From an uncultured Pseudoflavonifractor sp. (lineage in GTDB: Bacteria; Bacillota; Clostridia; Oscillospirales; Oscillospiraceae): DNA of 59,573 nt. How positions within the stretch are numbered: the first letter of the stretch is position 1; each line of letters opens with the position of its first letter. This document shows, one piece after another, positions 51,237 through 59,518 of this stretch. The notes under the pieces were generated by a model. That model was given only the letters and a program-made list of their open reading frames with translations, was not told where the DNA came from and made no database searches. The translations under genes were made by a program, and so were the position numbers. The stretch is taken from assembly GCA_947577065.1 (NCBI GenBank), contig CANPTT010000010.1, forward strand, positions 1-59,573, written 5' to 3'.

Positions 51237-51408
51237 AGGAAAAACTCTCCTTCCGTATTTTAGGCAGCAACGCTTGCCTTTGGAGCGGAAACGTGCTACA
51301 TTCCTTTTATAGAATATCCAAATTTTGCGATAAGACTATTGTATAACTTTTTTATCGAAAGGACAACTCCTTTTTCTGAGAAAAAGGAAAAAAGTCAGGA
51401 GGAGTGTC

Positions 51409-52587
51409 ATGAATGCCGTAGGTATTGTTGCGGAATACAATCCCTTCCACAGAGGCCATGCCTATCATATTGCCGAGACACGGCGGCTTTTGGGAAAAGA
51501 CAGGCCTGTGGTCTGTGTTATGTCGGGCAGCTGGGTCCAGCGGGGGGAGTGCGCCCTTACCGACAAGTGGACCCGGACAGCTTTGGCACTGAATGGCGGG
51601 GCCGATTTGGTGCTGGAGCTGCCTCTGCCCTGGGCCATCTCCTCCGCTGAGGGTTTTGCCCGAGGAGCAGTGACGGTGCTGAAGGCCACAGGGGTGGTGG
51701 AGTTCATCTCCTTTGGAAGTGAGAGCGGATGCATAGAGGATCTGTATCAGGTGGCGCGCGGTTTGGAGGGGGATACATACCGGGCTGCCCTTCGGGAGGA
51801 ACTTGATAAGGGGATCTCCTTTGCGGAAGCCCGCCAGAGGGCCGGGGTGAAAGCCGTTGGGAAACAGGCGAAATGTCTGCGGGGCGCCAATGACAGCTTG
51901 GGGGTGGAATATATCCGGGCGGCAGGGGAGGATTTGTCTGCGGTAGCCATTTTACGGCAAGGGGCTTCCCATGACAGCGATCGTCCGGAGAAAGATTTTG
52001 CCTCCGCCTCTTATCTGCGGGAAAAGCTGCGCCGGGGGGAGGATATTTCCCCTTGGCTGGGAGAAGGGGCACCGGAAGGACTTCAAAAAGGGGAGATCGC
52101 CTGCATGGAAAACGTGGAACGGGCCATACTGGCCCGCTTACGGCAGATGGATGAGGAGGATTTCGCCGCGCTCCCGGACAGCGGAGCGGCAGAAGGACTG
52201 CCCGGACGCTTGAGAAAAGCGGCAAAAAGAGCGGCCTCCCTGAAGGAATTTTATGCGTTGGGAAAGACCCGCCGCTATGCGCACGCCCGGATCCGCCGCC
52301 TGGCGCTGTGGTCATTTTTAGGCATGACGGAGGCGGACCGACCCACAGCCGGGCCTACCTATCTCCGGGTGCTGGGGATGAACGGACAAGGGAAACGGCT
52401 GCTCCGGGAGATGAAGGGTAGGGCCACGCTGCCGGTCCTCACCAAGTCCGCTCATATTCGGGATATGGGGGAGCCGGCACGCGCTCTTTTCGCCCTGGAA
52501 TGTCGGGGGAGCGACCTGTTCGGGCTTTGCTTTGATAGAATAAAGCCCTGTGGTATGGACTATACCACAGGGCCGATAGTTCTGTAA
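51409..52587 (+). CDS. tmcAL: tRNA(Met) cytidine acetate ligase
   Basis: Acetylates the wobble cytidine of elongator tRNA-Met, using acetate and ATP. The 392-aa protein starts AVGIVAEYNPFHRGHAYH (nucleotidyltransferase HxGH motif) and has VMSGSWVQRGECALTDKWTRT, ADLVLELP and SFGSESG, typical of YlbM/TmcAL. GGAGG precedes ATG 51409. It is transcribed away from ackA, an enzyme of the acetate pool it draws on. Confidence 0.94.
   Translation: MNAVGIVAEYNPFHRGHAYHIAETRRLLGKDRPVVCVMSGSWVQRGECALTDKWTRTALALNGGADLVLELPLPWAISSAEGFARGAVTVLKATGVVEFISFGSESGCIEDLYQVARGLEGDTYRAALREELDKGISFAEARQRAGVKAVGKQAKCLRGANDSLGVEYIRAAGEDLSAVAILRQGASHDSDRPEKDFASASYLREKLRRGEDISPWLGEGAPEGLQKGEIACMENVERAILARLRQMDEEDFAALPDSGAAEGLPGRLRKAAKRAASLKEFYALGKTRRYAHARIRRLALWSFLGMTEADRPTAGPTYLRVLGMNGQGKRLLREMKGRATLPVLTKSAHIRDMGEPARALFALECRGSDLFGLCFDRIKPCGMDYTTGPIVL
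52545..52573 (-). terminator. Terminator embedded in the 3' end of tmcAL
   Basis: GCCCTGTGGTAT / ATACCACAGGGC. Read leftward it is followed by TTTATTCTA, so it can end the convergent TVP38 gene while coding for the last residues of TmcAL on the other strand. Confidence 0.65.
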
Positions 52588-52590
52588 AAG

Positions 52591-53298
52591 CTAGGTTTTA
52601 CGAGGCTTGGGTTCGCTAAGATGACCGATGATCTGTTCCTCAAGCCGGTCGCCGTACCGCAATACGACCAGGAAAAAGAGAAGTCCGCCCACACCGATCA
52701 AAGCCATACCCCACCAGGGGATCGACACCACAGAGCCACCTACAGCCGCCGCAGCCAGCAGCCCCCAGGGCCGCCCCAGGATGACCAGGATCAAAAAACG
52801 GCGGAAGGAGATATCGGTGAGTCCGGCCATAATGCACAACAGATCATCGGGGAAAAAGGGAAACAGAAAGGCCAAAAAAAGAAAGACGTCCCGCTTTTTG
52901 CGAATGACCTCGCCATACCGTTCCCAGCTCCTGCCGCTGATAAAACGCTGGGTGAAGGGCTGACCAATGCTTCTGCTGAGCAGAAAGACAATGGCGGAGC
53001 CCAGAATCACTGCAAATGCTGTAATGAGAAAGGAGACCCCGGCTCCAAAGAGAAGGCCTCCCGCTACGGTGGTCAGGTTGCTGGGAATAGGGGCCACGAT
53101 AACGGAAATAAGCTGAAGAAGAAAGAAGACGGCGTGAGAATAAGGGGCGAATCGCTGGATATATTCCTGCATTTCTTCCGGGGAGTGGATGACCTCTAAA
53201 AATCCTGTGGCCCAAAGGCCCCAACAGAGAAAAAGAAACAGCAAAAGGACGGCGGCAAAAGCCGCCGTCCTTTTCAGTTGACGATGATTCCCGTTCAT
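52591..53298 (-). CDS. TVP38/TMEM64 (SNARE-associated) family membrane protein
   Basis: A 235-aa membrane protein related to DedA-type proteins. It has a first hydrophobic segment at about 12-30, the conserved region VAPIPSNLTTVAGGLLFGAG, then FLFLAFLFPFFPDDLLCIMAGLT and further segments ending at about 220. Members are thought to move lipids across membranes. ATG 53298 follows GGAGGTG; the frame from 53367 lacks support. Confidence 0.9.
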   Translation of the reverse strand: MNGNHRQLKRTAAFAAVLLLFLFLCWGLWATGFLEVIHSPEEMQEYIQRFAPYSHAVFFLLQLISVIVAPIPSNLTTVAGGLLFGAGVSFLITAFAVILGSAIVFLLSRSIGQPFTQRFISGRSWERYGEVIRKKRDVFLFLAFLFPFFPDDLLCIMAGLTDISFRRFLILVILGRPWGLLAAAAVGGSVVSIPWWGMALIGVGGLLFFLVVLRYGDRLEEQIIGHLSEPKPRKT

Positions 53299-53417
53299 CC
53301 TGTCCACCTCCCGGTTTTTATCTTTCTCATAAACACAGGATAGCACAATCGGCAGGATAAAATCCATATATAAAATCAGACGATTTTCTTAAGATTGGTT
53401 GAAGAGGAAAATGAGAA

Positions 53418-53449
53418 CAAAAAAACCACACCCGATGTCAAGGTGTGGT
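53418..53449 (-). terminator. Terminator of the 27-aa peptide gene
   Basis: ACCACACC / GGTGTGGT stem, read leftward, ends in seven T followed by GTTCTC. Confidence 0.85.
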
Positions 53450-53474
53450 ACATTGCTCCTTGGCTGTTCGGGAA

Positions 53475-53558
53475 TTATCGTTGACTTGGGGTGATGGTGG
53501 TACGATCAAAAATCAGGTCATCCACATCATCCACACGGCGGTCGGTATCAAAAATCAT
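53475..53558 (-). CDS. Predicted 27-aa acidic peptide
   Basis: ATG 53558 follows AGGAGGGG at ideal spacing and the stop is TAA at 53477-53475. The product, MIFDTDRRVDDVDDLIFDRT followed by TITPSQR, is very acidic with two IFD units about fifteen residues apart. It has its own near-consensus promoter and a strong terminator, so it is a complete transcription unit of about 160 bases. No family is recognised. It could be a regulatory peptide, a signalling peptide or the coding part of a small RNA. Confidence 0.6.
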   Translation of the reverse strand: MIFDTDRRVDDVDDLIFDRTTITPSQR

Positions 53559-53590
53559 GGCAGACCCCTCCTTTCTTAATTCTATTGTAA

Positions 53591-53619
53591 AGTATAACCC
53601 CCTACCTTGGAAAAGTCAA
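53591..53619 (-). promoter_or_regulatory. Promoter of the 27-aa peptide gene
   Basis: TTGACT (53619-53614), a 17-base spacer and TATACT (53596-53591), read leftward; the leader is about 26 bases. Confidence 0.75.
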
Positions 53620-53745
53620 GGGGGCTTTCGTCATTGTTACCTAATTGTAATATTTCCGTTTTGTGTCAATTTGTGAAAATGGTAGAAAAAAGGAAAAAGA
53701 AGGAGGGGCGGCACAGGATCCGCCCCTCCGCTTTGCAGTATTATC

Positions 53746-55698
53746 TTATTCACCTTGCTCCTTGATGGTGCCTTCGCGGTAGGCGGTGAGCAGATCCTGA
53801 AGCTGTTCGATCTGCGTGCGGAGCCTAAGACCTGTGTCCGTATCACCAACCAGGATCCGGCGGGGCAAATTTTCTACAATGCGGACCCTGGGGGCGCTCT
53901 CACGGGGGTTTTCCATGATCTGGTCGTAGGGCTTGTGCTGGGCCAGGGCTAAGTGATGGGAGTTGTAGATAAGGGTATACCCGCCGAATCCCGTCTGGCG
54001 CTGGTAGGCTTTGGAGATACCGCCGTCAATGACGAAGAGGAGTCCCTCTCCGCGGATGGGGCTTTCGCCCTCTTTTTCCTTTACCGGTACATGGCCGTTG
54101 ACAATATGGGAACGGGAGGGGTCCAGCCCAAATTCCCGCAGAATAGTTTCGCAGGTAGCCCGGCTTTTGACCAAGGTGTAATAGGGATTATAAAACTCCT
54201 TGTGGGTGGCCTTATCCGCAATAAAATACCGCTCAAAGGTGGAAAGCTTGCTCTTTCCGAAAAGAGGGGATTTGGGGCCGGCCCACAGATACCAGAACAG
54301 GTCTACCGCGCTTTCACGCTCGGGGGAGCCGAGGCTCCCATAGAAGGCCGTTCGGACTTTTCCATCCAGATCGTCCAGATAAGCCTTGCCCGCAAGAGCT
54401 TCACCCGCCAAGGCTATCTTGTCAAATTGCCCATTTTCTGTCATGGGGATACAGCCGTGATACAAAAGGTTTCCGTTGACGACCTTGTACATCCCCCCGT
54501 GGCTCAGAAGGAAGCGGATGTGTTTTTTCAAAAGAGCGCTGTGGCGGAAGGAGGCGGCAAGCTGTTCGATCAGTTCCTGCTCTCCGGCGGTAAGGGCGGT
54601 GGGATCCGAAGGGTCGATGGTGGGGAAATGAGTGTCCAGCATAGGGTAGATCTTGCCGTCCACAGTTACTGTTCCGGCCGAAAAGTCCACCTTGGGCAGA
54701 AGAATGCGGCTGTCCATGTCATATTCCGGATGCCGGGCCAGAAGCTGGCACTCCAGCTTGAACTCGATGACTGCCATGGCCTTGTGCATTTTGGAGGCCA
54801 GTTCGCTTTCCACAGGGTCGTAAATGTTCTCATCCAACACGTGAGGAGTAAAGCGCTCGCAGGGGTCGTCCCTGTATACCTCGGCGGCAAACATGGAAAG
54901 AGGGCGTAGGTTGATGCCGTAGCCATCCTCCAACTGGTCGAAGTTATTATAGCTTACACACCGCCGCAGCACGCTGGCAACGCAGGCCAGGTTGCCGGCA
55001 AAGGCGCCCAGCCAGCCGATGTCGTGATTGCCCCACTGCACATCCACGTCGTGGAAATGCCGCAGCTCCTCCATGATACGGTCGGCGTGGGGTCCCCGGT
55101 CAAAGATGTCGCCGATGATGTGAAGGCTGTCAACGGCGCACTCCTTGATGAGCTGGCAGAACTGGACGATAAAGGCGTCGGAGGTTCCGGTGGAGACGAT
55201 GGAGGCGATGATCTCCTCATAGTAGCGTTCCTTGCTGTCATCGGCGTCGGCATGGAGCAGCTCATCGATAATATAGGAAAAACTGGCCGGGATCTTTTTT
55301 CGGACCTTGGAGCGGGTGTACTTGGCCGAGACTGTCTGGCAGACCTGCACCAGTCGGTAGATGGCGATGCGGCACCAGTTGTTATACTCTGGGGCCTTCA
55401 TCTCCCCCTGGAGCCGGGCCAAGGTCCCGGCGGGATCGTAGATCAGCATAGCAAGCTCGTCCCGCTCCCTTTCGGAGACGGAGCGGGCAAAGAGATAATC
55501 GATCTTATCCCGGATAATGCCCGAGGCACTGGAGAGAAGATAGCTGAAGGCGTCGTATTCCCCATGGAGGTCACTGAAAAAATATTCCGTCCCCTTGGGA
55601 AGGCGGCAGATAGCGTTGAGGTTGATGATCTCCGCAGAGGCGGCCAAGGCGGTGGGGTAGCTGCGGGAGAGGAGCTGTAAGTAGTTGAGGTCGGTCAT
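53746..55698 (-). CDS. fbp: Fructose-1,6-bisphosphatase, class III
   Basis: Gluconeogenic phosphatase of the Firmicutes-type class III. At 650 aa the length is typical. Metallophosphatase motifs are FFSDLHGEYDAF, IIGDIFDRGPHAD and VQWGNHDIGWLGAFAGN, with later histidines in LLSHGGMYK and IVNGHVPVK. ATG 55698 follows GGAGG; ATG 55713 is also in frame. It lies 18 bases after the pseudouridine synthase gene and may be cotranscribed with it. Confidence 0.97.
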   Translation of the reverse strand: MTDLNYLQLLSRSYPTALAASAEIINLNAICRLPKGTEYFFSDLHGEYDAFSYLLSSASGIIRDKIDYLFARSVSERERDELAMLIYDPAGTLARLQGEMKAPEYNNWCRIAIYRLVQVCQTVSAKYTRSKVRKKIPASFSYIIDELLHADADDSKERYYEEIIASIVSTGTSDAFIVQFCQLIKECAVDSLHIIGDIFDRGPHADRIMEELRHFHDVDVQWGNHDIGWLGAFAGNLACVASVLRRCVSYNNFDQLEDGYGINLRPLSMFAAEVYRDDPCERFTPHVLDENIYDPVESELASKMHKAMAVIEFKLECQLLARHPEYDMDSRILLPKVDFSAGTVTVDGKIYPMLDTHFPTIDPSDPTALTAGEQELIEQLAASFRHSALLKKHIRFLLSHGGMYKVVNGNLLYHGCIPMTENGQFDKIALAGEALAGKAYLDDLDGKVRTAFYGSLGSPERESAVDLFWYLWAGPKSPLFGKSKLSTFERYFIADKATHKEFYNPYYTLVKSRATCETILREFGLDPSRSHIVNGHVPVKEKEGESPIRGEGLLFVIDGGISKAYQRQTGFGGYTLIYNSHHLALAQHKPYDQIMENPRESAPRVRIVENLPRRILVGDTDTGLRLRTQIEQLQDLLTAYREGTIKEQGE

Positions 55699-55716
55699 GG
55701 GGGAAACCTCCAATTC

Positions 55717-56598
55717 TTAGGATAGGGAAGAAAAGTACCGGGAAAACATACGCGTGAACCCATCGGGGGGTGGAGCGGTAAAGGTAAGAAGCGATTTACT
55801 TCCCGGATGGGTGAGGGTCAGATCATATGCGTGGAGTCCCAAACGGCCCATGGGATCCGTCTGGGCTCCGTATTTGTCGTCCCCGGCTACCGGATGACCC
55901 AATTCGGACAGATGGACTCGGATCTGGTTCTTGCGCCCAGTGTCCAGCTCTACATTCAATAGAGAATAGCCTCCCCTCCGTATCAGAACGGTATATCGGG
56001 TCACGGCTTCCTTGCCTTCCCCTCCTTTGGTGGAGTATACCCTATGGATCCTGTTCTCGGTGAGTGGAGAGCGGCAGGTCCCACTGTCAGGCAAGTCCTC
56101 GCCCTCTGCCACGGCCCAATAACCCCGCTTTTTCACCAGACAGTTCCAATTCTCCTGAAGGGCGTTTCTCAGTTCTTCTGATTTGGAGAACATCAGCACT
56201 CCGGAGGTGTCCCGGTCCAGTCGGTGGACAACAAAGAGCCTTGCGTTAGGATCTCTGGCCCGAAGGTAGCCGGCGGCAAGGCGGTAGGCGGTACGACTCT
56301 TCTGGGTGTCGGTAGCCACGGATAAAAGCCCTGCGGGCTTGTGGATGACCAGCAGGTCCCGGTCCTCATAGAGCACGGGGAACGGAAGCGAGGCCCCTTT
56401 GGCCTGGGGCAGAATGATCACAGTCTGGCCAGGAACGAGAGGAAGATCAAATTGTCTTTGGGGGATATTGTCTACCAGTACCTGTCCCCGGGAGAGAAGA
56501 TGCTTTACGTTGTTCCGGGACTGCCCGGATACATGGGCAAACAAAAAATCCAGCAGGGAGGCAGGCTCCTCTACCGGGAAATGAGACTCTCTCTTCAT
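55717..56598 (-). CDS. RluA-family RNA pseudouridine synthase
   Basis: Converts uridine to pseudouridine in rRNA or tRNA. The 293-aa protein has an N-terminal S4-like region (LLDFLFAHVSGQSRNNVKHLLSRGQVLVDN), the catalytic HRLDRDTSGVLMF motif, GRKNQIRVHLSELGHPVAGDDKYG and a C-terminal strand pattern typical of RluD-like enzymes. ATG 56598 follows AAGGAGGG. The target site is unknown. Confidence 0.94.
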   Translation of the reverse strand: MKRESHFPVEEPASLLDFLFAHVSGQSRNNVKHLLSRGQVLVDNIPQRQFDLPLVPGQTVIILPQAKGASLPFPVLYEDRDLLVIHKPAGLLSVATDTQKSRTAYRLAAGYLRARDPNARLFVVHRLDRDTSGVLMFSKSEELRNALQENWNCLVKKRGYWAVAEGEDLPDSGTCRSPLTENRIHRVYSTKGGEGKEAVTRYTVLIRRGGYSLLNVELDTGRKNQIRVHLSELGHPVAGDDKYGAQTDPMGRLGLHAYDLTLTHPGSKSLLTFTAPPPDGFTRMFSRYFSSLS

Positions 56599-56732
56599 AA
56601 GTCCCTCCTTGTTGGGATATTTTTCATTATACTCCCTAAGGGGGAAAGAATCAAGGGAACGGCGTTGCAAAATTCATTGAGCGCAGGCGGAAAAGATGTT
56701 ATAATCCATATACAGGAAAGGGGGGGCTCCAA

Positions 56733-58301
56733 ATGAAAAAGCTGCTGCAATATGGATTGGGACTGGCGCTTTGCGCCAGCCTTTTACCTTGCTCCGCGCA
56801 AGCGATCTTCTCTGATGTAGTCCCTGGAAGCTGGTATGAGGAGGCAGTGAATCAAATGGCGGAGGACGGCATTTTGCTGGGTTATCCAGATGGGTCCTTT
56901 GACCCCAACGCTCCCATCACCGCAGCCCAGTTTGTCGCTATCGCCGACCGGTGCGCCGGTGAGGCTGTTCCATCTGCTCCCGGGGAGCATTGGGCTGCCG
57001 GAAGTCTGGAAAAGGCTCTCCGGTATGGTTGGTATGACTGGGATGAGCTGCCTCCCACAGGGGAGAGCTTTGATCTGCCCATTTCCCGCCAACTTGCGGT
57101 AAAGGTTCTGGTGGCGGCCCTGCTTCCTGGGGAGGAATATGATTATACTGTGGAGGTCCAAAAGATCAGCGACTTTTCCGCGCTCAGCGGACGTTATTAT
57201 GAACCTGTTTTATCGGCCTACGCGGCTGGAGTTGTCACTGGCGACGGGGCTGGAAATTTCCGACCCACTGACGGTTTGAGCCGGGCAGAGGCGTGCGTTC
57301 TCTTTCAGAGGGCGCTGGCCCATGCGGAGGGGCGATCCCCATCCTTGCCGGGCCCGGCAGAAGTCGTCCCTGTGCCTTTGCCGTCTCAGCCCCAAGCGAC
57401 GGTGAGCGGCGGAGTGTCGGAAAATGGATGGCTTCAAGTGCTGAATGGACAGCTGTGCAACGAAAGGGGAGATCCGGTGGCCCTTCGTGGCATGAGCACC
57501 CACGGCCTTCAGTGGTACGGACAGTTTGCCAGCCCTCAGGCGATCCAAAACACCGCGGCATATGGGGCCAATGTATTCCGGGTGGCAATGTACACCGGGG
57601 AGGGGGGGTATTTATCTCAACCGGAAAACATAGAGCAAGCAGCGTTTGCGGCAGTGGACACGGTGATTCGAAATGACATGTATGTCGTTTTGGATTGGCA
57701 CATCATCTCGGATGGAGATCCTATGTCCCATGTGGAGGAGGCGGAGAAGTTTTTCGCACGGGCGGCGGCTCGATATAAGGATACGCCTAACGTTCTCTAT
57801 GAGATCTGTAACGAACCCAACGGAAATGTGAGCTGGTCGGAGGATGTAAAGCCCTATGCCCAGCGGGTGACGTCCGTGATCCGGGCCCAGTCTCCCGAGG
57901 GGATCATTCTGATCGGAAGCCCCACATGGAGCCAGGACGTCCATCTGGCGGCCGCCGACCCGGTGATGGGGACAAATCTGATATACACCCTTCATTTTTA
58001 CGCCGGGACCCACGGCCAATGGCTCCGGGACCGGATCTCCCAGGTCCAGGACCAAGGCCTGGCAGTCTTTGTCTCCGAGTGGGGGACCAGCCGGGCCGAT
58101 GGCAGCGGCGGGGTCTTCCTGGAGGAGAGTCAGGTCTGGCTGGATTTCCTGGAGCAGAGGGGGATCAGTTGGTGCAACTGGTCTCTGTGCGATAAAAACG
58201 AGACCTCCGCCGCCCTAAAGCCGGAGACCCCGGCGGAAGGCGTCTGGAGGGAGGAGGACTTGTCTGAATCGGGAAAATTTGTGTTTTCTCACTTCCGCTG
58301 A
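56733..58301 (+). CDS. SLH-domain glycoside hydrolase family 5 (cellulase-like)
   Basis: A 522-aa secreted enzyme. A signal peptide (about 1-24) is followed by S-layer homology repeats at about 25-195 (IFSDVVPGSWYEEAVNQMAEDGILLGYPDG; FSALSGRYYEPVLSAYAAGVV), then a Pro-rich linker (203-222) and a GH5 barrel (about 230-505). The catalytic acid/base is Glu361 in YEICNEPNG and the nucleophile is Glu449 in FVSEWGTS. Surface-attached beta-glucan hydrolysis is likely; the exact polymer is not predictable. A GGGGG-type site precedes ATG 56733. Confidence 0.92.
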   Translation: MKKLLQYGLGLALCASLLPCSAQAIFSDVVPGSWYEEAVNQMAEDGILLGYPDGSFDPNAPITAAQFVAIADRCAGEAVPSAPGEHWAAGSLEKALRYGWYDWDELPPTGESFDLPISRQLAVKVLVAALLPGEEYDYTVEVQKISDFSALSGRYYEPVLSAYAAGVVTGDGAGNFRPTDGLSRAEACVLFQRALAHAEGRSPSLPGPAEVVPVPLPSQPQATVSGGVSENGWLQVLNGQLCNERGDPVALRGMSTHGLQWYGQFASPQAIQNTAAYGANVFRVAMYTGEGGYLSQPENIEQAAFAAVDTVIRNDMYVVLDWHIISDGDPMSHVEEAEKFFARAAARYKDTPNVLYEICNEPNGNVSWSEDVKPYAQRVTSVIRAQSPEGIILIGSPTWSQDVHLAAADPVMGTNLIYTLHFYAGTHGQWLRDRISQVQDQGLAVFVSEWGTSRADGSGGVFLEESQVWLDFLEQRGISWCNWSLCDKNETSAALKPETPAEGVWREEDLSESGKFVFSHFR

Positions 58302-58335
58302 TTGCAGGCATATATATAAAAAGGTGTTGAGGTGT

Positions 58336-58785
58336 ATGTTTGAAAAAATGAGTAAGGCGCTTACAAGAGAAGATATAGCGGAAATTGAGGTAGAGCTGGG
58401 ACTTGCGTTTCCGGAAGATTTTATAGAACACTACCTGTCTTATAATGGAGGAATACCTACAAAAACAGTTTTCTATTCTGGAGAGGAAGATATGGAAACG
58501 GAGGTTCAAGTCTTTCTTCCATTAAAACATCGCCATTGTGATATTCCCATAGGGACAGCGGAGGAAAAATATTTATTGTTCAAAGGGAAATCCCCATTGA
58601 TGACCTCCTATTTTCCCTTTGCCAATGACTATGGAGCCAATCCGTTTTGTGTCAATTTGGAGGACGGAGGAGTCTATATTGTGTATATGGATCTGGGAGA
58701 ATTGGAGGATAGATGCTTTCATCGTATTGCAGAGAGCTTTCGGGACTTTGTAGGATATCTGTCCGAAGACAGCATGGATGATTAG
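58336..58785 (+). CDS. SMI1/KNR4 (SUKH) family protein
   Basis: A 149-aa single-domain protein. ALTREDIAEIEVELGLAFPEDFIEHYLSYNGG is the classic SUKH opening, and FPFANDYGANPFCVNLEDGGVYIVYMD the central block. SUKH proteins often act as immunity proteins beside polymorphic toxins, but no toxin gene is visible here. The upstream gene is the GH5 enzyme, 35 bases away. ATG 58336 has GAGGTG close by. AT-rich codons set it apart from its neighbours, suggesting transfer. Confidence 0.88.
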   Translation: MFEKMSKALTREDIAEIEVELGLAFPEDFIEHYLSYNGGIPTKTVFYSGEEDMETEVQVFLPLKHRHCDIPIGTAEEKYLLFKGKSPLMTSYFPFANDYGANPFCVNLEDGGVYIVYMDLGELEDRCFHRIAESFRDFVGYLSEDSMDD

Positions 58786-58820
58786 GGTTCAGCCTGCAAA
58801 CATAGGCATAGACATAGCAG

Positions 58821-58850
58821 AAGACCGCCGACTTTTGCCGGCGGTCTTCT
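58821..58850 (+). terminator. Terminator after the SUKH gene
   Basis: AAGACCGCCG / CGGCGGTCTT hairpin with a TCTTAA tail. Confidence 0.75.
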
Positions 58851-58858
58851 TAATGGTC

Positions 58859-58873
58859 CGAGTGTTCATAACG
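58859..58873 (+). repeat. Palindrome arm CGAGTGTTCATAACG, left copy
   Basis: A 15-base sequence identical to one arm of the palindrome at 59480-59515. Extended by GATTTG, it matches the inverted sequence at 59495-59515 over 21 bases. It marks the left side of the TnpV remnant. Confidence 0.75.
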
Positions 58874-58986
58874 GATTTGCTCAAAACAAGTTATTGGCAG
58901 CGACACACATTTTCAATTTGTACATTCGCAACATGGAACGAATCATAGTAGAATCGGATTACATTCCAACATAAGAGGTCATCAAG

Positions 58987-59361
58987 ATGGAAAAATCATT
59001 ATTTGATCAGATGGGCGGCACATACACTCGGCAAGGTGATTACTGCTTGCCCAATCTTGCCTTACCGTCGCAGGAAGAATGGCATATCGGTGTATGGGGA
59101 GAACGGCGGCGGAAGTACCTCAAGGAACACCGTCGTGTGCTGTACTACAATCTGCTGACCAGTGGGAAGCTCCAAGCGCACCTTGCCGATGTGGAGGAAC
59201 AGGCACAGGAGATGTTCGAGCGACTGACAAAGCAGATGGCAGAAAAGCAGGGCGCGACAGAAGCGCTGAAAGCTGCCGACATGATGGCGTGGGTAGGAAG
59301 AATGAACAATATCCGCAACGCTACGGAGGAAGCTATATCGAGCTGCCGGAGGACAAGCTGA
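58987..59361 (+). mobile_element. tnpV: TnpV-family transposon-encoded protein, 3' end altered
   Basis: The first 110 of 124 residues match the TnpV family of Tn4451-like elements: LFDQMGGTYTRQGDYCLPNL, HIGVWGERRRKYLKEHRR, LLTSGKLQAHLADVEEQAQEMFERL, KQMAEKQGATEALKAADMMAWVGRMNNIRN. The usual end is lost, and reading passes into an unrelated tail (AISSCRRTS). Another frame continues YIELPEDKLIPPVRAETRQG, which may be the remnant of a second gene. No resolvase (TnpX) is present, so this is a decayed fragment. It lies between repeated palindrome arms and beside a tRNA gene. Confidence 0.8.
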
Positions 59362-59436
59362 TTCCGCCAGTCAGAGCAGAAACTCGGCAGGGCGTTGCGG
59401 TGCAGTATCTCACAAGATGCCAAACGGCATAACAAA

Positions 59437-59457
59437 AGAGCAGGCATTGCCTGCTCT
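59437..59457 (-). terminator. Small terminator-like hairpin
   Basis: AGAGCAGGC / GCCTGCTCT with a three-base loop; read leftward it ends in TTTTG. Confidence 0.6.
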
Positions 59458-59479
59458 ACATAGAAAAGTATAGAAGAAT

Positions 59480-59515
59480 CGAGTGTTCATAACGCAAATC
59501 CGTTATGAACACTCG
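59480..59515. repeat. Perfect palindrome beside tRNA-Pro
   Basis: CGAGTGTTCATAACG-CAAATC-CGTTATGAACACTCG, a 15-bp perfect stem with a six-base loop, four bases from the tRNA 3' end. One arm recurs at 58859-58873. It may act as the tRNA terminator or as the end of a mobile element. Confidence 0.85.
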
Positions 59516-59518
59516 ATA

